Shown here one piece after another: positions 49,103-61,319 of a DNA stretch of 64,000 bases. Every line of letters starts with the position of its first letter. Position 1 is the stretch's first letter. Position numbers and translations under genes: made by a program. Source of the DNA: Hyalella azteca (taxonomy: Eukaryota > Arthropoda > Malacostraca > Amphipoda > Hyalellidae); contig NW_025940701.1 of assembly GCF_000764305.2 (NCBI RefSeq), forward strand, positions 558,294 to 622,293, given 5' to 3'. The notes under the pieces were generated by a model. It made no database searches, was not told the origin of the DNA, and saw only the letters and a list, made by a program, of their open reading frames with translations.

Positions 49103-49347
49103 TGAACATAACATAACATAGTGATCTCGGCGCTGAAGAGTAGGCCTGATGTGGCCTGTCGCCGATTCTTTTCCTTTTCGTGCCTTGTTCACAGAAGATC
49201 TAAACGCGTGTCATTTGACCGGATCTTTTCAAGACTGACGATAGTTTTAAGTAGCTACTAGACTTCCACCGGGTTCGATATGGTGCTAGGCATTTCAAGT
49301 CTGAACATATATTTTTCCATAGCTTTATCTAGTCTGTTCTTGAACAT
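49103..49347 (-). mobile_element. 3' end of a non-LTR retrotransposon, second copy
   Basis: Matches 14222-14450 in the same orientation. The minus strand encodes FKNRLDKAMEKYMFRLEMP before a TAG (48 bp of UTR-like sequence then the family 3' UTR), ending in GTTATGTTATGTT tail repeats. It is 5'-truncated inside the reverse transcriptase C terminus. Confidence 0.8.
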
Positions 49348-49349
49348 GA

Positions 49350-50212
49350 ACGAGTCTTAGAAAAATAATAAAACCCGTATCTAAGGAGCTAATCATGGAT
49401 ACATAATTTGATAATTATAAGTAATGACTGGACAAATCCCCAACTCCTATGCCCCGGCACGCTTCGCTAAGTAAATAATATAGATTATGGAACCAAAGGA
49501 ATATAGGTTAGCACGCTTCCATTGCAGAAGGTAATATCAAAGTTTCGTAAGCATCTTAATATTGCTGATAAGTTTACGGGTCAGGGAAAAAGCAAACGTG
49601 GGAACTGAAATTTGTCGATTTCTTAGGCTTATTATACTTTACCCTCTATGAACAGGTACGTATTAATGATCATGACTATTTAAAATGAAAGGATTAGAAA
49701 ATATACGAAAATCAAATTATACCAATAAATTTTTTCTGCAATCGAAAATTACTTCTCAAGGCTAGTTACTTTAATTAGTATCAGTCCTCGGCCAAGACAT
49801 TGACTCGGCACTTGTGTACAACCAAAAACTCAATTGTAGTTCAAAAGTCAGCTTGATTCAAACGAACCAAATTTTATGTTACACGCACGTCTGGCACACC
49901 CACTCGTCTCAACTGAGCAGCGCTTAAGGTTCTGCCAACAATTTTTAAATTCTCATAATTTTAAAAATCCAGGTGTTAAGAGTTATTGATCAAAAGATTA
50001 AGGAAAATTAAACACGATGCTAAAATGGTGCTTATATGTAATAAGTCTAGGCGGCGGTCGAACAGACACGCTATCACAGACACACCGTTCTAATGCCTGA
50101 CACATTTCAACTTTACTTTTCACTCAAGAAATAAACTTGAACTTCTGAATGTGGGGAGGTTGATTTCTATGTTCAGTTTATTAATGATAGTGAACATTGT
50201 TAAAACTGACGT
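49350..50212. other. Intergenic, nothing recognised
   Basis: No exon, array or element is supported. Confidence 0.4.
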
Positions 50213-50690
50213 AAACATTGTTTTTTAAGACCTAAAGTACAATTTTTTTTAAGACCTGATGTATAAAAATGTTTTTAAGACCTGAAGTACAACATTGTTT
50301 TTAAGACATGAAGTACAACAATGTTTTTAAGGCCTACAGTACTGAAGTACAACATTCTTTTCAAGACCTGAAGTACAACATTGTTTTTAAGACCTGAAGT
50401 ACAACATTTTTTTAAGACCTGAAGTACAACATTGTTTTTTAAGACCTGAAGTACAACACTGTTTTTAAGGCCTGAAGTACAATATTGTTTTTAAGACCTG
50501 AAGTACAACATTGTTTTTTTAATACCTGAAGTACAACATTGTTTTTAAGACCTGAATTACAATATTGTTTTTAAGACCTGAAGTACAACATTGTTTTTTA
50601 AGACCTGAAGTACAACATTGTTTTTAAGACCTGAAGTACAACATTGTTTTTAAGACCTGACCTTTAATATTGATTTTTAAGACCATAATA
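50213..50690. repeat. 26-bp minisatellite, about 18 copies
   Basis: Unit GACCTGAAGTACAACATTGT plus TTTTAA, with 1-3 bp length changes in the T run. Confidence 0.92.
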
Positions 50691-51690
50691 CTTTATGTAA
50701 CTGATGATGTTAATGTTTTGGTTGGGCCGAGTTAATTTAACGACCCTGAGAATACATTCATACAGAGAATACAGCGCTCGAAAACTCTTCTTGTACACGG
50801 ACTATCCTGAGTAAGTCAAGCCCCGGCAAAACATGTTTTTCGTGAATTTATGCAAGTGCTTATGAAGCCTACGAATAATATATTTATCGATAATCGATAA
50901 GTGCAAAATAGTGGAATTAACTTATCACATTGAATAATGGGCATCAATCGAAAATATTTGTATAAGAGAAATTTAATGGAATGGAGTGAAAAATTTCAAT
51001 ATTTTCGAAAATCGATTAAAGGTCTCGCAGTACACTGCCCCAAAAGATCCTTCCACTGAAGAATTAAAGTAAAGAAAATAACTTCTCGCTTCTGCATTTT
51101 TCTGTTCCTTGAAGTAGAGAAGAGAAGTATACAGGATGATTGAAAGCATTAGCCGTCTAATATTTCACAACATAAGATCATATATTAATCCGATCAAACA
51201 TGCACACCGAGAATGTCAATAAAATTATAAATCTGTGTGATGCTATCCGTATGTAAAAGATCAATGCATGTATAAGACATGGATAAAACAATTTCAATTC
51301 GGTATAAAAACATGAATAAATCTCAAGCCAATATTTGTCCCTGGGGTAATGGTCAACAAAGAACATTCGATCACTAAGAATTTCCAGCGCTAAATGAATT
51401 TAAGAATTAAAAACAAAAAACAAACTCTACATAACCAGCGTCATCTGACGAAATATCTGACATGGAGCGACACTGGCTCGAAAAACTCTAATACACTACG
51501 ATTCTATGGAGACAGGAAGTTAACAAGTTTTCAGATACCGGAATAAAACAGATATTTTTTTCAACGGATCCCGGAATAAAATGAGTTTCATCAACTCTTA
51601 AATGAGCAAATAGCACAACCTGAGGCCTCCAAAAGCTGGTCGATCCTTATGGTATTCCTAAACTGATTTAACTGACAGAGGTAAAGAGGT
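50691..51690. other. Intergenic, nothing recognised
   Basis: No coding or repeat structure is supported. Confidence 0.4.
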
Positions 51691-51694
51691 AAAA

Positions 51695-52055
51695 TCAACG
51701 CAGAATCTCGGCTTTGGCCGTACTAAATCAACGCAGAATCTCGGCTTTGGCCGTGCTAAATCAACGCAGAATCTCGGCTATGGCCGTACTAAATCAACGC
51801 AGAATCTCGGCTTTGGCCGTACTAAATCAACGCAGAATCTCGGCCTTGGCCGTACTAAATCAACGCAGAATCTCGGCTTTGGTCGTACTAAATCAACGCA
51901 GAATCTCGGCTTTGGCCGTACTAAATCAACGTAGATTCTCGGCTTAGGCCGTACTAAATCAACGCAGAAACTCGGCTTTGGTCGTACTAATTCAACGCAG
52001 ATTGTCGGCTTTGGCCGTACTAAATCAACGCAGATTCTCGGCTTTGGCCGCACTA
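51695..52055. repeat. 33-bp minisatellite, about 11 copies
   Basis: Unit CTAAATCAACGCAGAATCTC plus GGCTTTGGCCGTA, highly conserved and contiguous with no spacers. The 33-bp period keeps one frame open on each strand; neither shows other signs of a gene. Confidence 0.92.
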
Positions 52056-52885
52056 ATGTTGACAATGTTGATATGGAGCTAAGAAATCATCACCATGTAC
52101 ATTACTATCGTTATTATACCATTCAATATATTCACGACGAAGCAACAGCCAGCCTAGGGCCTCCAGTTCCAAGACCCAAGCATCCCGCAACGGCTTACAC
52201 AAAAAGAAACTTATAAAAAGATTTATAGATCAGATCAGTTTCAGAGTATATATTACAGTACGCACCAACATATTTACGCACCAACATATTATACACATTT
52301 CTCTTCTCTCCAGTACAAACATTAATTGATATATAGATATCCCTTGCACAAATATATTAATCAAGACCACGCTAGATATAATGAATTATTAACTAATGTT
52401 AAACACCGGTCATTACAGTAATCGCGAGAAAACCTTGAGAATATTGGGTTTCCATCGAGAACGTTCATGTATTTATATAGAAATACATTCTGATTAAATA
52501 AGTAGATTATGACAGAGTGGACTCAATAATGTCTTTTTAAAAGGATATTTCGTTTCGGCAACGCGTTAATTCCAAACGCAATTTCTGGATCGATCAATTG
52601 ATTAAGTAGTCGCTGTTTGATCAGCATCTGGATGTTCATATCACATAATCAGTTCATCATTAAAAGACTAAAAACTTATAGAGGCTCGTTCATGGGCCAC
52701 ATTTTATTGCGGAACAGCTTTAAAATCTACGCAATGTACAAACTTACTCAATTTAAACAAAAGACGTGGACAATATCATGGATACATTCGTGTTTAATGT
52801 TAACACTTCTTTTATAATTAAACTCGAAGATTTTCGTAGCGCGACAAGTATAGCCTAGCCGCTGCCTGCCTATAATATGTAAAAA
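52056..52885. other. Intergenic, nothing recognised
   Basis: AT-rich with no supported exon. Confidence 0.4.
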
Positions 52886-53034
52886 AATATAACTCAGTAC
52901 TCACTGCAGTGAGTGACAGAGAGCGCATTTTCTCGTCGACGAAAACTTGAGGTCACGCACAGACGGACGGACGGACGGACATGGCGAGCACAATAGTGCA
53001 TTTTTTCCATAAATGAGAAAATGCGCTAAAAAGA
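52886..53034 (+). mobile_element. Palindromic repeat family copy 9
   Basis: Full module order including TCGTCGACGA and a (GGAC)4 tract, ending CCATAAATGAGAAAATGCGC. Confidence 0.88.
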
Positions 53035-53179
53035 AGACGTTCATGAACCGAGAATAAAAATTGCATTTAAGAACCGAAACTTCAGGGAGCTGAAACATAA
53101 CAAGGACGATCTTATCACGACGCACTTGGTAAATGACCACGGCCGGCAGCAAGAGTGCTGACCAAAGTGCTTTGCCATT

Positions 53180-53430
53180 TGAGAAAAACTTTAACATGTT
53201 TTAATAAAAGTTTAGCGTGCGAAAAAATCCTAACGGTAAGCGAATCAGAGCAAGGAATGCAACGGCTATATAAATTCTGAAAAAGTTTTAACAAAGCGCC
53301 TAGTATCAAAGTGTACCGAAAAAATACTAATGGCAAACAATTCATAGCAAGGATTGCAGTGGCTATCTAAATTCTGGATATTTTTGACTGCGCGTACAAA
53401 GCGCCTAGTATCAAAGTGTACTAAAGTTGA
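53180..53430. repeat. About 120-bp direct duplication
   Basis: Two copies share AAAGCGCCTAGTATCAAAGT, GCAAGGAATGCAACGGCTAT/GCAAGGATTGCAGTGGCTAT and AAATTCTG in the same order. Confidence 0.7.
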
Positions 53431-53857
53431 TCTTGATCCACCAGTAGCAAACTGCATCGACTTTAAGGCACGTAACCGCATAACTGTAAATTTTCCTCTA
53501 AACTATGGGCTTACGCTACGATATATTTGACTTCAAGTTCTACATGTTTTGACGTACAAATCTTCAAATAGAATCCAGAGCGCGTTATAAAGCAGTGGGT
53601 TTATACGGTTTTTACGGTATTTGAAATTTACTTTTGTTTACGTTCAAATTAAACATCTTGTAACCAGTTGAAAATAGCAGAAACATGCTCGCTGGGTATT
53701 AATAGCATTCAGGTATGCATCTATTGTACAGAAATAAAGAACTATGTATCGTGTATACAACACATCAGCGACGTTATGTCAGGCTTTAGAACCGGCGTAG
53801 AAATGATCAATTCATCACAAATAATGAGAGACAATAGTTTAGATATAGAATATTGTT

Positions 53858-54110
53858 AGCCTTTAGAATATTTTTAGCTTTAAGAATATTTTTAGCCTTC
53901 AGAATATTTTCAGCCTTAAGAATATTTTTAGCTTTTAGAATATTTTTGGCCTTGAGAATATTTTTAGCATCTTGAATATTTTTAGCGTTTAGAATATTTT
54001 TAGCTTTTAGAATATTTTTAGCCTTTAGAATATTTTTAGCCTTTAGAATATTTTTGGCCTTTAGAATATTTTTAGCCTTTAGAATATTTTCGGCCTTTCG
54101 AATATTTTTG
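53858..54110. repeat. 18-bp minisatellite, about 14 copies
   Basis: Unit TTAGAATATTTTTAGCCT with minor variants. The open minus frame of AKNILK repeats is a consequence of the 18-bp period. Confidence 0.9.
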
Positions 54111-54114
54111 ATGC

Positions 54115-55560
54115 CGAGTCGTGCTAACGACTTGGTCGAGTATATGATATTTATGGCGTATTTGTACGCAGTTTTTATACGTACCAGTACTACACGAATT
54201 TTTGTACGCAGTTTGTTTAGGTACCTGTACTGCACTCGGGTCACTCTTGATGGTAAATCATAATCCACAAACTTTGAAAAAACACAACTATAACTCAAGT
54301 AAAACTTACAAAGTTACTTCTGGAAACAGAGCCAGATTTTAGCGATTCCTATGCATCGGATTGGATGATCCTTAGCTGAACATCTTATCAAGAACAGAAA
54401 CACTAAAATCATTATCTGAAGTTATTAAAAACGGAATCTGGACTAATAAAAATTTCAACATGACGGACCTTCATGAAGATCTCGTTAAGAATGTAGCTAT
54501 GTAATTAACTTCTGAACAATGTTTACAAATTGCAAACTTTGATTGCAACTTACTCTGAATCTAAAAGTTTATAATTAAAACGCTCCAGCAGAAATTGATG
54601 TCACATTGAACATTAAAATATTTAATCAATTAGTAAGCTTGCATGACATAAAAACAGAGCCCGGGTTTGAATTCAATATTTGGTTGAGACATGACGGGAA
54701 CAGACAAGCAAAGATTTTTTAGTGGCAAATGGTATCTTGGGAAGCATTGATATATTTTATAGCCTCACAAAATCGTATTTAAACCATAGTTTCTTTTTCA
54801 AAGTGAAAGAAATTAATCCAGTTACTACCGTAATAATGAAAACGTTGTCGTAAAGAAGTGTCGGTTTCGCTGAGAACAATTTGTTATTTACTGAGACACT
54901 CGGCAGCTACTTATTGAGACACTCTGACAACTCCACAATATATTAACGTTCACGAACGGAGTATCTAAAACACCCTTTATCCAATGTCTCCCTGAACGAA
55001 TAATTAATTATCGAATATTAAAATCTAAGACACACATAGACATATTTCAGTACAGGAACATTGATAAAATTCACAACATGGTCTAGCAAAAACTTGCACT
55101 TATACCCATCATTGTCTGACAACCTAAGATATATCAGTTCCAGATCGTATATCTGGCATTAAAATCCGTTAAAAATAAGATCTGTGCCATAACACACGCA
55201 CTCAAGCTTTTGTCGCAAATAACTGATTCTTCAATGTTGAATTGTGTTATCGAGCTCAGTTGCACAGCATTCATCACCCACATCATTCATAACACGTTAA
55301 TCACTGAATAAGAATTATTCATTACGCACTTTATTGCGGTCTACCCTCAAACAATAGGCAAAGTTGTGTACTGCACGCTATTCTCAAATGGATGGTTTTG
55401 AAATGGTCGAATTTATCCCTGCCTGTCTCTGGCAAATTTATTTATCAGGCAGGAATTTAGGAGTTAATGTTCTCTTGTCCATGAGGAATAGAGAGGAGTA
55501 GGAATAGCACGAAGGAATGAGGAATAGCACAAAGGAATATGGAAAGAAATATTCTGGCAA
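54115..55560. other. Intergenic, nothing recognised
   Basis: No exon or array is supported. Confidence 0.4.
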
Positions 55561-55584
55561 TATAAAGTCACTGAATATTAAGTT

Positions 55585-55812
55585 TTTCGCACAAACTTCT
55601 CTAAAAAACAAGGAGAAGAGCGGAGATAAAGAGTAAAGATAGAAATGGGACGAAAGATATTAATTTTTTCTCTCAAATTTCTCTAAAAAACAAGGAGAAG
55701 AGCAGATATAGAGAGTAAAGATAGAAAAAAGTCACTATATATTAAGTTTTTTTGCACAAATTTCTCTAAAAAACAAGGAGAAGAGCGGAGATAAAGAGTA
55801 AAGATGGAACTG
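55585..55812. repeat. About 82-bp tandem repeat, three copies
   Basis: Each unit contains TTCTCTAAAAAACAAGGAGA and AAAGAGTAAAGAT. It lies just downstream of the convertase-like stop codon. Confidence 0.8.
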
Positions 55813-55962
55813 GGACAAAGAATTGCAGGGACAAAAGCAAGAAGGCGGAAGAGGGAACGCACGAAGAACGGACCGATGGCGTGGGTTAGAATGATAAAAG
55901 AGATGATGACGCACGTGATACATAATGACGTAAACTGATCTAAATAGAAGACATCACGGCCA

Positions 55963-57239
55963 TCATAAGACTTGCTCCTCCTCCTCATCACTAGAGGGGA
56001 AATCATAGAAAGGTTTATTGGAAGTCACAAGCCTCTCGGTGTCGTCGGAAAGTTTCCTGTAGGAGGCGCCGCCGCCGCCGCTCTTCTTCGCGCCGTTATG
56101 CAAGCCCTTGCTCAGCTCTCTGAGTTTATCTACGCTATCACTGATACTGATGGAGGTGCCGTTGGTGTTGGATGTACCGCTCATGAACCTGACGCAGAGG
56201 AAGCCAAGAGAAGACAACACCAGCGCTAGTGTAGCCACCACCACGAGCAACACTCCTGCAGCGCTCCAAGACTGGCTGCTGGTGTACGCTTTCTCTACTG
56301 ATAGTGAGTAACAAACTCCTCCGTTCTGCACACAACATAATGGAAAATGAGAATTTTTTTTAATTGGGCGCCGTACTATCAAAAGTTGCTAAAGTATACC
56401 TACTGGCAGCCTAAGTACACGTAGCGGTGCTTTCTCTACTGATTGTGAGTAACAAACTCCTCCGTTCTGCACACAACATAATAGAAAATGAGAATTTTTT
56501 TTAATTGGGCGCCGTACTAACAAAACCTGCTATAGTACACCTACTACATATTGGCAAATGAGAATTTTTTTTTACTATCAAAATCTGATAAAGTACACAT
56601 AGCGGCCTAAGTACACGTAGAGGCCAAGTACACATAGCGGCCTAAGTACACATAGCGGCCCAAGTACACGTAGCGACTAATTTCTTTTCTGTGATTGGTG
56701 GGTTCGGCTTGAAAGGCCATCAGCAATAGGCTGACGGAGCTACAAAATCGCAACTATTTTTGATAGTACGGCTCCAAGCTTCCAGTTCATCGTTAATTCC
56801 CTGAGCTAATTCAAAATTTTATTTATTCAATATCTGTTTAATAATGCTTGTACTCATACAAATAAAAAAATTACAGTCTAGACCAGAAATCGTCATAGTA
56901 AGTCATAGTAATCGTCATCTGCGACTGTTACCTTATCTCCCGGGTGCAGAGTAGCGTCAGACCAGCAGAGCGTACACGTAGAGTGCTCATGAGAAGTACA
57001 TCTCCTGCAGGAGAAGTGACACTTGGCACACACCGGCACCTCCCGAGCCGTGGTACCACCTCCAGCACCGGCACCTCCCGTGATTACCGGGGTAACAGCA
57101 CCTCCCGTGATTACCGGGGTACCAGCACGGGCAGGATGCCCCGCGTCAGGAATGTTGCGGGAGGCGAAGGTGCTGAAGAAACCGTCAGGACACTCGGCGA
57201 CGCAGCCAGCGCGGTGTAGCAGGCGCCCCGGTACGCACT
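55963..57239 (-). CDS. C-terminal end of a furin/PC5-like proprotein convertase (Cys-rich repeat, TM, acidic tail)
   Basis: Two minus-strand exons, 57239-56932 and 56325-55963, join in phase 0. The first encodes a furin-type Cys-rich repeat: GCVAECPDGFF, then CAKCHFSCRRCTSHEHSTC and a CTLCW...LHPGDK end completed by NGGVCY in the next exon. The second encodes a membrane span (VLLVVVATLALVLSSLGFL) and a cytoplasmic tail ending in a Tyr and acidic cluster, FYDFPSSDEEEEQVL. This order (furin repeats, TM, acidic Tyr-containing tail) is that of membrane-bound furin-like convertases such as insect Fur2 or vertebrate PC5B, whose tails direct TGN-endosome cycling. The catalytic domain is outside the recognisable exons, so another furin-repeat membrane protein remains possible. 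A 27-bp in-frame duplication adds a second TPVITGGA between the Cys modules. Confidence 0.6.
56425..56535 (-). repeat. Partial duplicate of the convertase-like acceptor and exon start
   Basis: This repeats 56287-56395 almost exactly, including TTTCTCTACTGA, GTGAGTAACAAACTCCTCCG, the TTCTGCACACAACATAAT acceptor region and AATTGGGCGCCGTACTA. The copy holds the acceptor and about 35 bp of exon only, so it is a decoy upstream of the true exon in the gene's direction. Confidence 0.82.
56575..56680. repeat. 18-bp short tandem array
   Basis: About five imperfect units of GCGGCCTAAGTACACATA in the intron of the convertase-like gene. Confidence 0.75.
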
Positions 57240-57299
57240 CTGCACGACATCCATGGATAAATTTTACACGAATATCTCAAGAAAAAATGAAGAGTATGT

Positions 57300-57455
57300 A
57301 AAATAACTGATGATAGGTAACAGTAATTCCACGTAACGCAAGCTTATCTCAAGAATAAAAGGAATGTAGGTGAATAAGTGATGTAGGTAACAGTAATTCC
57401 ACGTAACGCAGGCTTATCTCAAGAATGTAGCAACAAGTGATGTAGGTAACAGTAA
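57300..57455. repeat. Short direct repeats, two full and one partial unit
   Basis: GTAACAGTAATTCCACGTAA plus CGCAAGCTTATCTCAAGAAT-type units, the second with GCAGGCTTATC. Confidence 0.65.
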
Positions 57456-60060
57456 TAATATATATGTAGACAATAGTATAGTTAAAAAGCAGTGAGACAT
57501 CATTTAATGTGTGGGACTAGTTAATGACCGCAATTTATCAATAATTTAGTAGGTAATCTCCTTGAAATAACGTAAGTCTTTTTTAAGCTGCGTGAGCATC
57601 CCACAAATGAAAATTTGACATATAATAATACGATAATAAGAGCTAATATACTGACTTTCGATTGTTAAAGTGATCTTGAATCACTTTATAAGCAAAGAAG
57701 CTCTAACTACGCACTTCCAAGCATATGGTGAAGTAACTAACAAAAAAGATAACGAGATAATATACACAATGTCTGTAATTCACTATCTGCGATGCTCATC
57801 AAGAATCTCAGAACACAATACAGAATCCATCTCAGTTGCAGGGTAACTAAGACAGTAACTAAAGAATACGTCAATTATATACATCATGAATACAATTGAT
57901 ATCAAATATTAGAGATATTCATTGCGTTCCTGTTGAAATTTACATTTACAGAACGTTTAAAAATTTGAACCATTGACTGGATGAAATGGATGAAACTTTT
58001 AATGATGTAGCTACAATTTTTCGCTCTAAGCAAACATTATAATTGCACATATGCTGGCTCATGGGCATGAAAATGTGAATATTTACCAATAAACATCGAT
58101 AGTCAACATAAAAAACACATGTTGATATTTTCAAGATCTCGTTCAGTCAAGAGGAAGAAAGAACGCATGTCAAAAATTATGATGATGCATAATTTTATAC
58201 ACATGGTGAGTTATGACTGGAAGGGGCCATGATGAATAGCTGAGAGCCGTTGTCCAAACTGAGCCTTTATGAGTGTACGTGATGTCCCAAAAATTTTTAT
58301 TTACAACAGAAACTTGATGTGATGTCCCAGAATCTTTTATTTACACAAAAGTGAAAAAGAAAGAAAGAGAGAATAATGATAATGGAAGTAACGTCTACAG
58401 CACGCGATGCGTCAAATGTTTCTCATGTTAGGAGCTGATAAACAACAGAATTCCCGTATTACTCTAATCAGAAGAACAAGCAACGATTGAGATCATATTT
58501 TAATTGACAAAACGTTTTAATGTATTAAATACTGAGATGAAAACGGCACGTTGCTATAGAGGCGCTGCTGCAGACGTGTGCATAAAGAGATCACAATGAA
58601 CGATTGAGATCATATTTTAATTGACAAAAAGTTTTAACGTATTAAATACTGGGATGAATACAGCACGTTGCTATAAAGGCGCTGCTGCAGACGTGTGCAG
58701 AAATAGATCACAATGAACGCACGGCATGCAAGAACCTCGCTTATAATTAATTAGATTTAAATAACGTCATTGTGAAGCATACATTGATGAGGGAAGATGA
58801 AGGAAGCAAAGTACGTAGTATAAGAGGGAGAAGGCCAATGCGGCCACAGAGGTTCTTGTTATGACCATCCGACTTAGAATTAATTAGATGATATAGAATT
58901 AGATGATTAGAATTAGATAATTAGATGATTAGAACTAATTCGATAATTAGAATTCATTGAGCAGTACGAACAAATAAATATCATTACCTTTCGGGGTCGA
59001 GGTTAAGTAAAACAAATTTGGGGGAAAATTTGGGTTGTGATTAAGTAAAATTTATATTGTTGAATCATTACTTCAAAATTCCAGTACATAATAGAAGTAA
59101 TGGAAAATGATTGAGCATAAACGACGGTTATCACTGAATTTCAAACGACGAAAATAGTGAAGTGATATAAGAAGTCGGATGGTCACATCGCAATACAACG
59201 AGTGCTACATATAGGCTATGAAATGCAAGTAGAAATCCCAAGCAATAAGAATGTACATGAAAAATGTTCTTTTTAAGACAAGAAGTTTGTTTTCGTAGTA
59301 TTTTATAGAAGAAAGGAAATGAAAACGTACTATTTTGTAGAGCAAAGGAAATGAGCAAAGGAAAATGCAGAGAATTATGCGTAGCAACTCCTTTTAGGTG
59401 GATAAAAGACTAAACCCGAGAGACGCTTCACTGGAAAAGCTTGGTCTGTTGGTATTAGAAATAATAGAATGATTTGCTAGCGCTTGAGATGTCAAGCTAT
59501 TTCGCACCGGAGGTCAAAAATTAACTTCGCCAGCAATGCGGAAGGTTTCCATTTTTTTAAATTTTCGAATTCATTATCACCCACAAAATTTCAAGTGGTC
59601 TGCTGGTTTTTGGTGGTTCTGTTTTTGGTACAGCTTTGTTGAGGAATAACTTGACGCGAGGTTATACGAAGGAAACATGGCGTATATAGGGTCAAATAGG
59701 GCGATGTTACCAGACAAGCACAATAGGAGTTATGATAACAAGATGCAATAACACATAGCAGAGAACACATAAGAAACAATCAAAACGAATAGGAGCCAAA
59801 CAATTGGCAAGACAAATTAAACAAAGAAACACACAATAAAAAAGTATATGGAAGCATGTTTAGGACGTGACGAAAAGGAAAAACAGAACAGAAGATCGAA
59901 AATGCGACGTAGTAAAGGCAACGATAGTTAAATAGAAAACGAACTAGGTGTTAACTAGCTAGTTTGAGTAATGAATCAGTAAGTAACTAAGCTAGTTGTG
60001 GTAATGAATCAAGAGCTAAGCAAGGCAAGCTATTATGGTAATGAATATATAAGGTGTAAC
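57456..60060. other. Putative intron or intergenic sequence upstream of the convertase-like exons
   Basis: No further Cys-rich exon is evident. A 117-bp direct duplication lies at 58482-58715 (shared AACGATTGAGATCATATTTT, GGCGCTGCTGCAGACGTGTG). The rest is AT-rich. Confidence 0.5.
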
Positions 60061-60068
60061 CAGCACTG

Positions 60069-60112
60069 ACCTGAGCCTGGGTCTGGCTGGCCGAGGTGAC
60101 AGGAGAGTGTTG
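60069..60112 (-). CDS. Possible additional upstream exon of the convertase-like gene
   Basis: A good donor (GCTCAG then GTCAGTGC on the minus strand) and a plausible acceptor (GTGCAG) bracket a short open stretch reading PTLSCHLGQPDPGS. Its phase joins 57239 to give GS-E-C-VPGRLLHRAGC. It is very short and sits against a minisatellite, so support is weak. Confidence 0.25.
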
Positions 60113-60117
60113 GCTGC

Positions 60118-60545
60118 ACCTTGTCTACACCATCATGACCTGTAGCAGCCTACATCATGACCTGTAGCAGCCTACACCATCATGACCTGTAGCAGCCTAC
60201 ACCATCATGACCTGTAGCAGCCTACACCATCACACCATCATGACCTGTAGCAGCCTACACCATCACACCATCATGACCTGTAGCAGCCTACATCATGGCC
60301 TGCAGTAGACTACACCATGACCTGTAGCAGCCTACACCATGACATCATGACCTATAGCAGCCTACACCATGACACCATCATGACCTGTAGCAGCCTACAC
60401 CATGACCTGTAGCAGCCTACACCATGACCTGTAGCAGCCTACACCATGGCCTGCAGTAGACTACACCATGACACCATGACCTGTAGCAGCCTACACCATG
60501 GCCTGCAGTAGACTACACCATGACACCATGACCTGTAGCAGCCTA
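60118..60545. repeat. 22-28 bp minisatellite, variable units
   Basis: Units of CATGACCTGTAGCAGCCTAC plus ACCAT spacers, with CATGGCCTGCAGTAGACTAC variants. Confidence 0.9.
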
Positions 60546-60743
60546 AAACCGCCCGCAAGTAAGTTCAATCTACATCTACAGGAACTTCCACAGTCTGAAC
60601 TTTAGATTTTCGAGGAGAATGGAACAAAGCTCATTGCTGATGCCAACTGGACGTGGTTGGAAATTGACGCGAGTAATTCTGTGAGTGACGCTAACTGACG
60701 TTGTCATGACAACCACGACCAGGAACTGAAAGCCTCTGATCCG

Positions 60744-60898
60744 AGAGAGTAGATGATGTGTGGAAGTAGATGATGTGTGGAAGTAGATGATGTGTGGAAG
60801 TAGATGATGTGTGAAAGTAGATGATGTGTGGAAGTAGATGATGTGTGGAAGTAGATGATGTGTGAAAGTAGATGATGTGTGAAAGTAGATGATGTGTG
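60744..60898. repeat. 17-bp minisatellite running into the assembly gap
   Basis: About nine copies of AGTAGATGATGTGTGGA (or GTGAA variant), cut off by N at 60899. Confidence 0.92.
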
Positions 60899-61319
60899 NN
60901 NNNNNNNNNNNNNNNNNNNNNNNNNNNNNNNNNNNNNNNNNNNNNNNNNNNNNNNNNNNNNNNNNNNNNNNNNNNNNNNNNNNNNNNNNNNNNNNNNNNN
61001 NNNNNNNNNNNNNNNNNNNNNNNNNNNNNNNNNNNNNNNNNNNNNNNNNNNNNNNNNNNNNNNNNNNNNNNNNNNNNNNNNNNNNNNNNNNNNNNNNNNN
61101 NNNNNNNNNNNNNNNNNNNNNNNNNNNNNNNNNNNNNNNNNNNNNNNNNNNNNNNNNNNNNNNNNNNNNNNNNNNNNNNNNNNNNNNNNNNNNNNNNNNN
61201 NNNNNNNNNNNNNNNNNNNNNNNNNNNNNNNNNNNNNNNNNNNNNNNNNNNNNNNNNNNNNNNNNNNNNNNNNNNNNNNNNNNNNNNNNNNNNNNNNNNN
61301 NNNNNNNNNNNNNNNNNNN
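60899..61319. other. Assembly gap (421 N)
   Basis: Unknown sequence between two different tandem arrays. The true length and content are not determined. Confidence 0.99.

Noticed and set aside
51695..52065. CRISPR-like regular direct repeats, and open frames on both strands
   Set aside because: The units are contiguous with no unique spacers and the genome is clearly eukaryotic; this is a minisatellite.
55972..56338. Plus-strand and alternate minus-strand frames over the convertase-like last exon
   Set aside because: They are shadows of the exon encoding the membrane span and acidic tail.
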